Shown: positions 43,331 through 56,639, counted from the first letter of the stretch. The stretch: 64,000 bases of DNA from Neoconidiobolus thromboides FSU 785 (GCA_025603075.1 MU626342.1:24755-88754); one strand, 5' to 3'. Numbers and translations: made by a program. Notes: generated by a model not told the origin, from the letters alone.

Positions 43331-43429
43331 TGGGGATGTTTTTTTTGAGTTCATTATTTTTCCATTTTTTAAGTGCTATTTAAGTGAAAAGGTTGTTAGC
43401 AAAATTCTTAAACAAAAAATACATCCCTA
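43331..43429 (-). repeat. MITE copy 11
   Basis: TGGGGATGTTTTTTTTGAG ... AAAAATACATCCCTA; flanks AA on both sides. Confidence 0.88.
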
Positions 43430-43490
43430 AATAGTTAATATTCTTATATCTCATTTAAATAATTTCTTTAGTTATTTTTTATACAATTAA

Positions 43491-43591
43491 TGGGAGTGTT
43501 TTTTTTGACTTCATTATTTCTTCCATTTTTTAAACGCTATTTAAGCGGAAAATTTGTCAGTAAAATTCTTAAACACAAAAATACATCCCCA
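43491..43591 (-). repeat. MITE copy 12
   Basis: TGGGAGTGTTTTTTTTGAC ... AAAAATACATCCCCA, only about 60 bp from copy 11. Confidence 0.88.
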
Positions 43592-43593
43592 AT

Positions 43594-43650
43594 TATAAAA
43601 ATAAAAATAAAAATAAATTTTTATTTTTATTTTTATTTTGTTATTATAAA
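43594..43650. repeat. Perfect-type AT palindrome next to a MITE
   Basis: A run of (ATAAAA)-like units is followed directly by its complement ((TTTTAT)-like units), with TTATAA/TTATAA at the outer ends. Able to form a long stem. Probably slippage or a hairpin-formation product beside copy 12. Confidence 0.7.
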
Positions 43651-44723
43651 GAAATATGTTTACTTTCGTAATATTTGTGATTAATGTAATACCTTGTAGA
43701 ATATTTTAAATCAAAAAATAATTGTATAGAGTTTAATTTTATCTAATTAAAAAAACTAATGTTTTTAATCATCTTATTGGTTAATAAAAGTAACATCAAC
43801 TTGACTTAAAATCATCAATATAAATAATATTAGATTGATATTTAATTTAATATTATACTTTGTTTTAAGAAGTTTATATTTTAAAATAATATACCTCACT
43901 TTTGAAAAACTTATAAAATAAATCTTAAATAGCAATTGATTATTTAATCTCAAACTACTCAAACTAAGCAAAAGTATTAAGATTAAAGACTATATTCATT
44001 AAATGAGTAGATTTGAAGAAAATGATTGGTTAGAGTATAAGATTAAAAAAAGTATTTAAATAGTTTAAATTGATATTGAATAAGTTTAAAAATTCAAAAT
44101 AATCTAAAATTATTATTTATTATTGAAACTTTTCTATCAGATTGAGGTTAAATAATAAATTCATAACTTCATTTATATAATTTTTAATTTACTCAAAAAA
44201 GTTCGCAAATAATATTGTAGTATGTATACAAAATATAACAATTGACAGCTATTATTATCAGTATTATTTATATAATATGATATCTTTGTTTTTATAATAG
44301 ATAATCTTATCATTATCTTTAGTAATAATTGAGTAATAGTATAATAATAGTAATAAAATACAGATTCAATCTGATGAAAATGATAGAACATTTATCCGTT
44401 AATTTCAGTAATAAATTTAACTTATTAATCATTAAAATCTATCAAAAAAGCTGATAAAATCATTAACAAAAATTAATAGAAATAAACTGTAAAAAATAGA
44501 ATTCTATTTCAAGCTTAGAAAATAAACCAATTAAAAAAATCTTATCTGATTAAAAAAGGAAATCCAAATCTCCAAAAAAGCTGATCAAGACAGTTTCTAA
44601 ACCAATCACAATACAGTATCAATCAATTTATTCTTCATCAACTGTGCAAAACGAAATTTTAAAAAATAAGATAGAAATTTGTATACATTTATTTTAGAGT
44701 TAATAACTTCTTAAAAAATAATA
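43651..44723. other. AT-rich intergenic and promoter region of the GATA gene
   Basis: About 1.07 kb; no gene recognised. It should contain the promoter of the iron-type GATA factor. No clear GATA-site cluster stands out by eye. Confidence 0.5.
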
Positions 44724-46166
44724 ATGGCTTATTTAACAGTAAATCAAACTCCAAGTTTAAATTTAAATTTAAATAACAGTCAAGAATTATCCAATACAAA
44801 TAGTAACAATATTGGTAATAACTCTATGTCTGATACACAACTAACTCCCCAAGACAACGCTATAAATACCAATGATACCAATGATATCAATGATACCAAT
44901 AACACATTATCGGAAGATAAATCTCTAGCCACTATATGCAGTAACTGTGGTACAAAAAAGACGCCATTGTGGCGACGAGATAATGATGGCCAACCGTTAT
45001 GTAATGCATGTGGTTTATACTATAAAACTAATAATGCTTTACGTCCAATCTGTAAAGGAAAAAAAAGCAAAGAAGAAGATAACAATGAGGATCCAAGCCA
45101 AGTGAAAGGCACTTGTCCAGGGGATGGAAACTGTGATGGTACCGGAGGTAAAGTGGCTTGTGATGGTTGTCCAGCTTATAATCAACAATTGGATAAAAAA
45201 TTATTGGAATGTTTTAATTGTAAAACTAGTAATACACCATTATGGCGTAGGGATGAAATGGGTCGAAATATGTGTAATGCTTGTGGTTTACATTATAAAA
45301 CTCATGGTAAACATAGGTCCGTTTATTTAAAATCGGAAGTCATTAAAAGGAGACGTAGATTTGCTAATAATAGTAAGGTAAAAGAAAAAATTAATAAAAA
45401 TAAAAAGGAAGGTAATGGGATTGAGGACAATATGGATATAGAGCAAGTACCTAATATTGAAGATTTTATTCAGCCTAACAAGAAATACAATGTTAATGCT
45501 CAACAAGCAGAGCCTAAAATTAAAATTATACCTCAAATGTCTGAATCTAGTATTATGACTGAAAAAGACAACCATAGTCCATTGATTAATAATACAGCCA
45601 TCAATATTAATGAATTACATTTAAAATTATCGCAAACTAAAGCATTAACTGAAAATAATGTTATTAATCAAAATAATACTAGTGATAATAATTTTAAATT
45701 ACCCCCTATCAATTCTTTTTTTTTTGATAACAAGCAAACCGCTGATCCCCTCCCTACTACCAATAGGAATCATAGCAGTAACAACGAAATAGTAAACTAT
45801 TCAAATAATAGTGTAGAAATTAACTACAAACATAGCAATACTACTCCTACTTTAAACTATAAACAAGCACCATTACAACTTTTACCCCAAGCACTTGGGC
45901 CTCAATGTAACTCATACAGTCCCAATTTAAGCTATGAAAATTTAATATCGCATCGCAATGAATTAATGAATGAAGTTAATAACTTAAATCGATTATTAAA
46001 AAATACCAATCATTTATTAATGAATTTAGATCATATGATTACCAACTTTGAACAACCTCAAAGGTCACCAAAACCACCCAATTCTTCTCCAAAATTTTTG
46101 GGAAATGGAAGGCAACAACAGCAAAATAAAAGTCCTAGTTCTAATGAGTTTTATAAATACTCATAG
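44724..46166 (+). CDS. GATA factor with two zinc fingers and Cys-rich linker (Sre1/Fep1/Urbs1-type iron repressor)
   Basis: Single exon, 480 aa. Finger 1 is C72-x2-C75-x17-C93-x2-C96 ([22 protein letters not shown]); finger 2 is C163-x2-C166-x17-C184-x2-C187 ([22 protein letters not shown]). Between them is the diagnostic Cys cluster CPGDGNC...ACDGCPAYN (Cys 131, 137, 146, 149). This layout is specific to fungal GATA repressors of siderophore and iron uptake genes (Sre1, SreA, Urbs1, Fep1), where the linker cysteines bind an iron-sulfur cluster or iron and control DNA binding. A basic KRRRR stretch after finger 2 should be the nuclear signal. The C-terminal half is Asn-rich with a predicted coiled coil near [16 protein letters not shown], as in Fep1. 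It is the strongest single argument that the host is a fungus. Confidence 0.93.
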   Translation: MAYLTVNQTPSLNLNLNNSQELSNTNSNNIGNNSMSDTQLTPQDNAINTNDTNDINDTNNTLSEDKSLATICSNCGTKKTPLWRRDNDGQPLCNACGLYYKTNNALRPICKGKKSKEEDNNEDPSQVKGTCPGDGNCDGTGGKVACDGCPAYNQQLDKKLLECFNCKTSNTPLWRRDEMGRNMCNACGLHYKTHGKHRSVYLKSEVIKRRRRFANNSKVKEKINKNKKEGNGIEDNMDIEQVPNIEDFIQPNKKYNVNAQQAEPKIKIIPQMSESSIMTEKDNHSPLINNTAININELHLKLSQTKALTENNVINQNNTSDNNFKLPPINSFFFDNKQTADPLPTTNRNHSSNNEIVNYSNNSVEINYKHSNTTPTLNYKQAPLQLLPQALGPQCNSYSPNLSYENLISHRNELMNEVNNLNRLLKNTNHLLMNLDHMITNFEQPQRSPKPPNSSPKFLGNGRQQQQNKSPSSNEFYKYS

Positions 46167-46783
46167 TTGGAAAGTATATATTTTTTTGGGTATTGGGGAT
46201 TGCAGTGGAGTTCAAGTTTAAATATGTTTTTATAATTATACATAGGTAGAGAGACCATAATATGTAGAAAACAATATCTTTTTTGAACCTTTTTCACTTT
46301 TAAAAATAATTTTATTATACATATACATTGATTAAATAATTTATTTCTTTTTTTTAGTTATTGATTTTTTTATATTTACTTTTCATTTTAATTTACTTAT
46401 ATTACATATAAATATCTTTTTTGGTTTTAATTATTTTCTATTTTTTATGGAATATAATAAGGATTGACAGTTAAATATTGAATCAAAAAGCCATCAGATA
46501 CATTAGAAATTAATCTGTGAAAAGTCGGTTAAATATATTATAATAAAAATAAATTTAACAAATCAAAAAAATTCAAAACTATAATTTCAGTACAAAAAAG
46601 ATGTATTAATATTAGTTAGGATTATACTTGAAACAATACTTTACCATATAGCCATATGGATCAAATTAAATGAAAGCTGGATGTTAAAAAAAGTAGTAGA
46701 ATGAAGGCAGATAAATAGTAATTAATTTATCAAAAACATATCGAAAGGTATTAAATTTTTTTAAACAGATATCGTTTCTCAAT
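46167..46783. other. AT-rich spacer between convergent genes
   Basis: About 620 nt containing the 3' ends of the GATA and casein kinase genes. Nothing else recognised. Confidence 0.5.
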
Positions 46784-48344
46784 CTAACTATAACAGGATC
46801 GGCAAGTTAATAATGCAATAAATTGACTAAAGCCTCCTTTTTTATCTTTTCCTTCTTTAGGACTTGATCCCGTCTTTGGTGTAACTGCTGGTTGGGAAGT
46901 TTGTAAATGTCCTTGATCTCCAGAACTAAACCCATCTGCAGGCTTTAATCCCTGGATTACTCGATAATGTTGTGAAAGGCTAGGTTCTTCGTTAGGTGTC
47001 ATCAAACCAGAGCCATTCTGAGTGAGTCGGCTACCATCTCCAAATTCACCTTTTCTAGCATTATACAATGCTGCTTTTGACCCTGGCATTGTTTGACGCG
47101 TACCATTGTCTGGCTCCTTATTATGTTTATATGATGGTACTGAAGGTGATTTATTTTGATCGATTTTAACTAACCAATCAAATCCTTCATCTTCTTCTTT
47201 AATTCCTAATTTACTTAATACTTTATCCATTAAGCCTCGAAGATAATCATAATCTGGTGTTTCTTCAAAAGCCATTTTGCGGGTATAATTCATATAGATT
47301 GCAAACTCTTCAGGGAAGCCAGAGCAAAGTTCTTTGATAGGTGTAAGTTGTTTTGTTTCTGAAATCTTTTCGTATTTTTGTTTATTATTGGCTGCTTTGA
47401 GTCCTTGCCAAGGTAAAGAGCCTCTAAGGAAGTACATGAATACATGGCCTAGAGCTTCCAAATCATCTCGACGGCTTTGTTCTCTACCCAAATGTGTATT
47501 TATACTCATGTATCTCGCAGTTCCACTTAAACTTTTACGCTCACGGTAAGGAATGTGTTGCTTTGTCTTTGGATCCCGATATTGCTTTACCATACCAAAA
47601 TCCACCATATGTACCAAGTTGGCGTTTTTGGAATGTGGTTTACCCATAAGAAAGTTGTCTGGTTTAATATCACGATAGATCAATGACTTTTCATGTACAG
47701 ATTGAACACGAGAGATCTAAATTTAAATTTAATATAAAATTTTAATAAATTGAGCTAGAAAATACTGACCATTTGCTTTGCTAACAAAGCTACTGTTTTG
47801 ACGCTGAATTTTCTACGACACATGTCAAAAAGATCTTCTAAAGAAGGACCTAAAAGATCAATACATAATACATTATAGAGTCCTTCTTGTCCAAAATAAT
47901 ATGCTCCAGGAATACCAGCTGATAATAGGTTAAATTGTATTTTATAAAATCAAAATAAAATGTACGTAAGTTGGCAAGGATACGATAAGCACGATACTCA
48001 TCTCTAAGCTGAGGTACTTCCGCCTTACGAGGTTCCTAAAAGGTGTTAATAACCAGTATATAGAACATTAACTTAATCTTACAAACTTGATAGCCACTGG
48101 CTGATTATTTAATAAATTGGTACCTAAATAGATTAAATAGATAGATTATTTATTATATAATTAGTTTTAATATTGATTCTTTACCAGCGTAAATAACTCC
48201 AAAACTACCCTCCCCAATCTTTTTTTCTACTCTATAATGGACACCAACAATGTTCGGTTGACCAGAACGTGATGAGCTTGAAGAATGATGACTATGCTGA
48301 CCTGTGGGTGCAGCACTGGTTCGACGTTGATGTGCTTGAGCCAT
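46784..48344 (-). CDS. Casein kinase I (Yck/CK1-gamma type)
   Basis: Five exons: 48185-48344, 48083-48123, 47966-48035, 47770-47918, 46784-47716; about 450 aa. Ser/Thr kinase. Gly-loop [10 protein letters not shown] (44-52), catalytic Lys in VAIKF (66), EYRAYRIL helix C, catalytic loop [12 protein letters not shown] (Asp 156), DFGM, and the CK1-specific [26 protein letters not shown]. The tail after residue 300 is rich in Ser, Gly and Gln and ends TCRSCYS, with two Cys that could be palmitoylated as the C-terminal Cys residues of plasma-membrane yeast CK1 are. The N-terminal 30 residues are Ser/His-rich. The exon junction near 47918/47966 has alternative acceptor choices within a few bases. 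Introns 47-61 nt. Confidence 0.95.
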
Positions 48345-50274
48345 AATAGTCGGTTATATAATAACTGAGATTCTAGAACAAGAACATTAGTTAAAAAGGA
48401 ACTTATCAAAGGTTGATTCAAAACTCATTATCCAATTTATGTATATATTTATCATAAGTATCTGCTTTATAATATGATGTAAAACATATCAACTTACATT
48501 AACTAAAAAAATTGGAACAAAAAAAAGGTTATTATTAATTTAAATAAACAACTCTTTTTTTAAAAAAAACAGCAATTTCTAAAATTTATTTAATAAAAAG
48601 CCCTTTGTACTAATAGCTCAATTTTTCTTAGCAATATTGAATTCCCCAACAATTTAGTTGACTACCTTCAACAAAATTTTAAGTTAAAGTGGCTTAATTA
48701 AAGGATCTTATTGGTGTAATTTAATTGGCCAAAATAATACCATCTTTCATCTATCATTGGGTATCATTAAATCAATGGCTTGGATGGATACTATCTTTTT
48801 AAAATCAAGGTAACCCCAGTCATTTTTAATACCCAATTAAATAGATAAATTTCTCAAGTTGTTGGTGTTTGCGGACAATAAATGATTGGCTATTCAGTCT
48901 AGTATCATTCATTATAAATATAATCAATATATTAAGCTAATATACATTACTCTTATTATGTAGTTATATAAGTACTATTAACTCATTCTACTATTATTAC
49001 TATAATCTGCTTTAATGTAGTTATCACATTATTAGCACTTTATTAACTTACCATATAAAAACTATCTTAAACTCATTTTCTAATTATAGTTGTTTTTTAA
49101 AATAAGCTTCTCTGGACAAATTAAAATGCGAAAATCAACCAATTATAGATTTATCAAGAACATCCATATATTTATCCAATCAGGGTTCAATAAGTTAAAA
49201 TAGAACTTTATACTATTATGATAAAAGAAAACAATCTTGTGTCTGTTATAATATTGTATAAACATATTTGTAATACACTCCTCATAGATAATATAATTTA
49301 TTGCAATTGATACTTGGCTTATAAAATAAATTAGCCTAATAGAAACTATAATTGAATTATCCTCACTTTTTCAAAATCTTTAATTTATCTTTGTATATTA
49401 ACTGAATCTATTAACTAATTTATTAATAGATTTTTAAAATTAGGGTTTAACAAAAAATGAATCTATATATCAAAAACATCAAAATAGTACAAATAATGAA
49501 AGGAAACAAAGATATATTAAAGCGAAAGCATATCCAAAATAATTATATAAAAGTATTTAACTATAAAAAATAAGAATTCTGATATAAAAAATTGACAAAT
49601 ATTTAAATCATTGTGATTTAAAAGTTACAGATATATAAAAAATGATCAAAATGTGCGATTATTTAAAAATCTGATCTTAGTAACGTTATATACTATAATA
49701 GTAGAAATGATCGTATTAAAGTTCTACGGTAATAAACTTACAAAAATAGTTTTAATATGATCCTGATATTATTATATCCAACTTGTAACAATGAATTATT
49801 ATAAACACCCTAGTCCTTTAATTAACTAACTTGATAAACGCTTGTTCCGTAGTGAGCCAGGTTTTTAATGTCATTCATTATAAATAAGCATGATTATTGC
49901 GTAAAAAATCCTGAATGTTTTAAAACAAATTTAGCTGACTTTATCAATTTAAGATACTAGTTTATAGTTTCATATGTATTTTAATACATAATAGCATAAT
50001 TATTGAGTAACTTATATGAAACCTTTATTAACACTTTAAGGCAGTGATAATGGTTTGTTTTGTTTTTACTGCTAGTTTTCAAATTTTAAACTCACATATT
50101 TCTCTTCAACTTTTTTGAATTTTTAGAATGACTCATTGAACTACGCTTAAATTTCCAACCAAAATTTTTTTCTAATGCAGCAAATGAAATTGTATAGTCC
50201 CATAAACTTAAGTAAGCTTAAGTTTGAGTTACTATAAAAAAGTAGCAGTTTTTTTAAAAAAAATAAAAATAGAA
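48345..50274. other. Long AT-rich intergenic region between divergent genes
   Basis: About 1.9 kb with promoters of casein kinase I and eIF2-beta at its ends. A short inverted pair ATTGGGTAT/ATACCCAAT lies near 48757-48835. No gene, tRNA or MITE recognised. Confidence 0.55.
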
Positions 50275-51597
50275 ATGTCAGATAGTGAACTTGTAGATAA
50301 AGTCAAAAATTTAACTATTGAAGACAAAGAAGAAGAGGTAAACTAAATACCTTGTACTTATTGTTCTTGTTTAATAGATGTATATTTTTAATTCAAATAG
50401 CCTGTCTTCGACCCCTCTTTAAAAAAGAAAAAGAAAAAGAAGTCAGTTGCTTTTGCTGGTTTAGATGACGACGAGGAAGAAGAAGCTGATAAAAAAGAAA
50501 AGAATGAAGAAGGCGAAGGCGAAGATGAAGGTAATAAAAAACAATGACTCATTTGACTGCTAAACTAATAATTCAAGATGAAGAAATAAATGAAGCAGCT
50601 TTGTTTGCAGATAAAAAGAAGAAAAAGAAGAAGAAGAAGGTAAGTATCATTTATCTATTATTAAATTAAAAAGCTAATTTTTAGCCTGTTCAAGAGGATG
50701 ATGAAGATTCAGTAATCCCAGAAAAAAAGAAGGGATCAAAGAAAGCCTCAGCTGAAGAAGACGAAGAAGATAACGAAAACGAACAAGAAGAAGATGAAGA
50801 AGAACAAGGTTTTTAATTTTTAAACTGTTAAAAAACTGGTATTAAATAATTAGATGCTGATGATGATGACGAAGTAGAAGGTTGGATTGGAACCGATCGT
50901 GATTATACATATAAAGAAGTAAGTCTTCTGTTTACTTACCATGGATGAAGAATTAGATTAACTTGAATTTTGTTTAGCTTATAAATAGATTTTATAAGAT
51001 TTGTAGACAAAGTAATCCAGAACTTGGAGGCGAAAAGAAGAGGTTTACAATTGTACCACCTCAAGTTTCACGTGAAGGAAGTAAAAAGACAGCCTTTAGT
51101 AATATTTCAGATATCTGTAGACGGTAAGTTAAAACGATAAGTTAAATATCATGTATGATTGATAATTTTTGATAGTTTAAATCGTTCACTTGATCATTTC
51201 ACTCAGTTCCTCTTTACTGAATTGGGTACTACTGGTTCCGTTGATGGTAGTCAAAGACTGATCATCAAAGGTCGATTCCAACAAAAACAAATGGAAACTA
51301 TTATTCGTCGTTATATTGGTAAGTTCTATAATACACTGTAATAATATGTGTTAATTTATCTATTACAATTAGTTGAATATGTGACTTGTAAAATTTGTAA
51401 ATCACCAGATACAACCCTTTCAAAAGAGAATCGTTTAACATTTATGCAATGTCAAAGCTGTAACTCTACCCGTTCCGTTTCAGCAGTTAAAACTGGGTAT
51501 CAAGCTAATCTTATTAAACGTACTAAACGTAAACCGGTAAGAATATAAAATATACTTTGTTTAGTATTTATGTTTTAATAGTAATTTTTAGGCTTAA
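50275..51597 (+). CDS. Translation initiation factor eIF2 subunit beta
   Basis: Nine exons: 50275-50337, 50401-50530, 50578-50639, 50685-50808, 50854-50918, 50978-51123, 51176-51318, 51373-51536, 51592-51597; 300 aa. Part of the eIF2 ternary complex that brings initiator tRNA to the ribosome. The N-terminal half has three lysine blocks ([23 protein letters not shown]) that in eukaryotic eIF2-beta bind eIF5 and eIF2B, separated by acidic stretches. Then [36 protein letters not shown] and the C-terminal zinc ribbon CKICKSPDT ... CQSCNS. The last exon adds only Ala and the stop. Reading frames and phases join cleanly across all eight introns. Many tiny exons keep it nearly invisible to ORF-based calling. 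Confidence 0.95.
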
Positions 51598-52239
51598 AAT
51601 AAAGACTAGTATCGGTTGGTTTAATACGGATTCTTTTATAATATCTATGGTATTCTATTGTAGTTTAATCCATTTATATTAAATTTCTGTTTAAAGACTC
51701 TTAATAAAATTAAAATTGATAATGTTAGATAATTTTAGTAGTTTAAGTTTATTAGTAGTGATAGAAGCTGTTTTGTTTTTTGTAATTTTATGGAATTATA
51801 GTATTAAAATTATAAGGATTTTTGATAATCAATATGAATTTATAGTATTGCTTTAACGGTTAATTTTTTTAAACTTTTTAAACTTATTTTCAAGTTTTGG
51901 CTTGAAAAAACAGAATTTTTTAAACTTGAACAATTTGATAAAATATGACTTCATCTTGTTCGATTAGTTTCCTTAATTATTCAGGGACCTCAAAAAATGT
52001 TCAACACATTGAATCCTCATTTGCTCATTTCCATTACCAAAAGCACAACATTTTAAACTTTAGAAAAATCGAAATAAGCTCAAAATAATAACGTTGGTAA
52101 CGAAGAGTTCAAACTTTAGCAGTCCATTCTTTTTTTATTGAGATAAAACAAAAGTTCAAACAATAATTTTATAAGCTTCTAGTTTTTAATGTTAATTTAA
52201 TTATTATTATTAATTTCAAAAAACATTAATATAATAATC
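51598..52239. other. AT-rich spacer and kinase promoter
   Basis: About 640 nt between eIF2-beta and the kinase gene. T-rich tracts and inverted TTTAAACTT/AAGTTTAAA-like runs near 51870-51930; no gene recognised. Confidence 0.5.
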
Positions 52240-55200
52240 ATGATAAAAACAACCCAATCTCAAGATAAATTACAAAACAACTTGACGAAAAGAAGACAGG
52301 ACTTGTGGAATAGGATAATTAACGAAAAAGAAAATTTAAACATAGATCAAGGAAGTATATGCGTAGATAGTTTAATAGATATATTACTCGCTTTATTTGA
52401 TGATTGTAAAAATATTGAGGCTAGTGTCAATGAAAATATTGCTACTTTTTTAACCAAATATCAACCAAGTATTAATAAGATTAGAGCTTTGAGATTAAAC
52501 AAATATGACTTTCAAGTACTTAAAAAACTAGCTAAAGGCCATTTTGGAACTGTAAGATTATTTGTTTTACTTTATATTAATAAGATTTATTTATCTTGCT
52601 TTTTTTAATAAAAGGTATCTGTGGTTAGAAATAAACTAGATAACCGTATCTATGCAATGAAAACGTTAAATAAGATGTATGTGTTAAGGTGTAAAGAGGT
52701 ATTGTATTTAGATCAATAGTAAAAGCATAAATTAATTATTAAATTTAAAGTTGTCGTTTTTTATGGAAGAAAAAGAAGTTTTATCTCTATCAAAGTATTC
52801 CCCTTGGATACCAAAGCTATATGCCGCTTTTCAAGATAGTGAGAATTTATATTTAGTCATGGAATTTGCAGGAGGAGGAGATCTATTTAGTTTATTGGAT
52901 CGTAATTATCCACCAATTATAAATGAAGAAGAAGCCAAGTTTTATATTGGTGAAATTGTGTTAGCATTAAGTGATTTACATAGTATGGGCTTTGTTCATA
53001 GGTAATTAGTTAAAAGTCCAAGTTAATGGGAATAGATTATTAATGCGTTATTTTAATAGAGATTTAAAGCCGCAAAATATACTGATCGATAATCAAGGCC
53101 ACATCAAGCTAGCGGATTTTGGATCCTGTATCCAACTCAATAATCAAAGTTCTGTCACTTCGAATATACCAGTTGGAACAAGTGATTATATATCACCCGA
53201 GGTGCTTAGAGCTCAGGAAGGGAATACAAATTATGGAGTAGAATGTGATTGGTGGTCTGTTGGTGTTCTGATTTATGAATTGCTTCAAGGGGACCCGCCA
53301 TTCAGTTCTGAAAATTTAATGGAAACTCATAGTCAAATTATGAACCATAAAGTAAATTCATGTAATGAACTTTTATATAATAGTAGCTAATAGTAAATTA
53401 TCATAGAATAATTTAATGTTTCATGGTATTTATCCAATTTCAGAAGAAGCAAGGGATCTTATTGAAAAGTAAATAGAATCTTAATATTTATCTAAAATCT
53501 AAGTCTTTATCGTTTTTAGATTAATTTGTGACCGAGAAGTTCGGTTAGGGAAAAATGGAGTAGAAGAAATCAAATCTCATCCCTTTTTTAGAGGTATTAA
53601 TTGGAATTCTTTACGCAATCAAACACCACCATTTATACCAACGTTAATAACACCAGACGATACTTCCAATTTTAATGGGTATGAAGATGAAGAAGATACA
53701 CATGAAGTAAAAGTAGTACCACGTTCTAATCAAAAAGAATTCATGGGAGATCACTTGCCTTTTGTTGGGTTCACTTATCAGCAGGAGGATGTAGAATCAT
53801 TAAAAGTAAATGATAGAGTGGAAACAGAGATGGATGAAAGCGCCGAAATCAAACAAAACTCAGTAAAGTTGGAAATGAAATTGGCTGAGATCCAAACAGA
53901 TTTAACGATGAATGAACTAGACGATAGTTTATCAACTATACATGATTTTTCATCTGTGACACTTAAAAACAATGATGAGACTAATGTATCAATCATGGCA
54001 TATGAGGCAAAAATAAAAGAACTTCAAGAAAAAGTAGTTTCTTTAAATGCAGGACTTCAATCATGTCAAGAAACAATACAAAGTCAAATGGCAGTAAATC
54101 AAGGACTGATGATGCAAGCGGACAACATACGTGATCAATTGATGGAAAGCGAGAGTGAAAAGAATGAAATGAGCCGATTGTTAGAAGCTGTACAGAAAAA
54201 GATGGATGAAGAAGATAAACAGCAGGATATCCTTATAGAAGAAAATAAAAGGTTGTTGGAAGGGTATTCGAATTCCCAAGCGGAAGTCAAAAAATTAAAG
54301 AAGGCGATCACGGAGCTTAGTATGGTACATCAGGATATGAAACAAACTACGTTGAGCTTGGATCAATCAAGGGAACAAGCAGACAATAACTTTTTGATTA
54401 TGAAGGATAAATGTGAAAATTTGCAGTATGAGAATCAAAATTTAAATAAAAAGGTTCAAGATTTAGAAAACAAGCTACCAACCATTAATTCAGACGATAT
54501 CACTCAACTAAAAAATGAACTGAGTGAATCTGTAGCGAACGTCACCAGATTAAATAAAGAATTAGAGATAACAAAGGAAACGAATAAATTTTTGTTAAAA
54601 GAGATTGAAGAATTGAGTTTGAAAAATAAGTCGAATGAAGATGTACCAAATAAGCTGGGTGTGGCTATCGATAATAAATTATTTCAAGATATTGTAGCGA
54701 ATTTAGAACTAGAAACTAAAAACCATCATCTGTTAACAAGTATATACCAGGATTTGCAAGAGCAGAAAGGACTACAGCCAAGTTTAATCGAGGTTAAAGA
54801 ATCTAGGGATGAAGCAGTCGAAAGGGCGGATCAGATGTTACATTTAAATGAAAAACAAGCAAATTTAATAAAGACCTTAATGGAAAAGATAACATACTTG
54901 GAATCCAATCAACCCCAGTTCGTGAATCACAGCAATAATAAAGAAGGAAGCATACAGTTCAATCAATATGGAAGAGATGGTGAAAATAAAATAGCAACAC
55001 TAATAATTGAAAATCAAAATTTGAAAGCCCAATTAGCATTTAAAGATCAAAAACTCCAAGAGATAGTAACTAAACTTGTAGTCGCAGAAGCTACAAAGCC
55101 TAGTTTTTGGCCAAAAAGTAAAGAGAAAAGTAAAGAAAGACAAAAAGTATTACTGCATACAATACAAGCCTTAGAGCAAAAATTAAGGTTGGTAGAAAGA

Positions 55201-55524
55201 GAAAATGCACAGCTAAGGTTTATCAAACAATTGTCGCAGATTGAAAATTCTTCAGAAAGTATCAATTTAGAGCTATTTAATAGCAATCACAATAATAGTT
55301 CAAGTCCATTGACTAATTCTACTAGGTTTAGTACCCAATCCAGTCAATTTCAAGTGAATTTGGATACAGGGAGGTTTACACATTTAACTATTGAAGATAA
55401 TACTGGTATTAAAGTTAGAAATGGACCTTCTACTTCAATTGAAAAAAACAATCACATGGGCACTTTGAGTTTAAATCAGTCCATATTAACAGGTAAATCA
55501 TTATCATTACTACCATATTTTTAG
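52240..55524 (+). CDS. AGC kinase of the ROCK/MRCK/citron (DMPK) family with long coiled coil
   Basis: Six exons: 52240-52551, 52615-52698, 52751-53001, 53060-53351, 53407-53468, 53520-55524; about 1001 aa. Kinase domain residues 92-380: Gly-loop KGHFGTVSVV, Lys 120 in YAMKTL, HRDLKPQN (Asp 217), DFGS (Asp 235), GTSDYISPEVL activation loop and ECDWWSVGVLIYE. The family signature HLPFVGFTY follows the AGC C-terminal tail. Residues from 480 to about 930 are charged heptad repeats forming a coiled coil. ROCK and MRCK kinases act downstream of Rho/Cdc42 on actomyosin. No C1, PH or CNH domain is present, so membrane or GTPase binding regions are missing or lie elsewhere. A possible last splice at 55490-55532 would change only the final few residues. 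Confidence 0.9.
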
Positions 55525-55845
55525 TTTTAATCAAGCTTTACTTTTTGTAGAACGTTCACTTAGTTCTAAGTTTGGAATATCCCATATTAAATGAAATGGG
55601 AGATTGATGGAATAGCTGTTATTATATCAATTGATGAAAACGGATCCATTATTTATTATTAATATTTTAATTACTTTTTATTTAGCTAATATTTTTTCCC
55701 TTCTTTTTCTCTTTAATTAAAATTAATTTGTTTTTATTTTTATTTTTTGCTTGATTTTTATTATTTATGCGAACTTTATGTTATAAAAAGCTACTTAGTT
55801 TAAAATCAAAAGCTTGCTTCTTTCTATTAATAATCAAATTTAACT
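55525..55845. other. Spacer with promoter of the cytochrome b5 gene
   Basis: About 320 nt, T-rich, no gene recognised. Confidence 0.5.
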
Positions 55846-56639
55846 ATGGCCATAACAAAAGACACACAATCTAAAAATAAAGAGTTACCAACTATCAATT
55901 TTACAGCTGAGCTACCTGACATAACCTTATTACAACCTGAAGAAGAAAAGGAAACCTCCTCAATAGCAAGTTCAGTGAATTTAACCGGAAATGATAATAA
56001 TTTATCCCCTTATAATCAAAAACTGAGTTTGAATAGAAGTATGTATCATAAGTTTAAATCTATTTGATTTGTCAAACTAATTATTAAAGATCCAACACAA
56101 AGCGTATTTCCATTACCAGGTGGTCCACAGATGGCTAAAAATCCGCTAGAAAAAGCACGTAATAAAATAGCAGTGGAACCAGGCCACTCTCCATTAGATT
56201 GGGCGAGGTTGAGTAGCTCAGGCAAGGATTTGAGGGTAAGGAGATAATTAGTAGTACTACGAAACATAGCTCAAATGCCCACTTTTTAGGGTGTGACTAA
56301 CATAGTTGGAATTACGCTGCAAGAGTTAAAACAGCATAACACAGAGCAAGACGCTTGGTGTGCTTTGTTTGGAAAGGTTTATAATATCACACCGTATATG
56401 AAGTTTCATCCTGGAGGTAAGAAATTTCTTTTTTTCTAGCTTGTTTTTTATTTCTATTTTTTAGGTGTCAAACAATTAATGAAAGGGGCCGGCAAAGACG
56501 CCACTAAATTATATAGTATGATTCTTTAAGCCTATTTTAACTCATAAACTTAATACAGAATTTAATAGATAAAGTCCATCCTTGGGTTAATGCAGAGTCA
56601 TTGCTTAATAAGTGTTTGGTAGGGTTTTTGGTGGAATAA
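55846..56639 (+). CDS. Cytochrome b5 domain protein, Irc21-like
   Basis: Five exons: 55846-56038, 56090-56235, 56290-56416, 56465-56515, 56569-56639; 195 aa. The segment GHSPLDWARLSSSGKDLRGV before the domain is typical of Irc21-type proteins and of the N-terminal half of CYB5R4/NCB5OR. The b5 domain follows: TLQELKQHN, AWCALFGKVYNITPY, heme ligand His 153 in HPGG, GAGKDATKLY, second heme ligand His 176 in KVHPWV. No membrane anchor, so a soluble electron-transfer protein. The last acceptor must be TTTAATAG at 56561-56568; the AG six bases earlier leads to a stop. A long intron-like extension of exon 1 ends in TGA at 56067 if unspliced. Overlaps no other gene. Confidence 0.92.

Noticed and set aside
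50275-51597. Pseudogene status for eIF2-beta
   Set aside because: Nine exons join in frame with good splice sites and give a full-length product.
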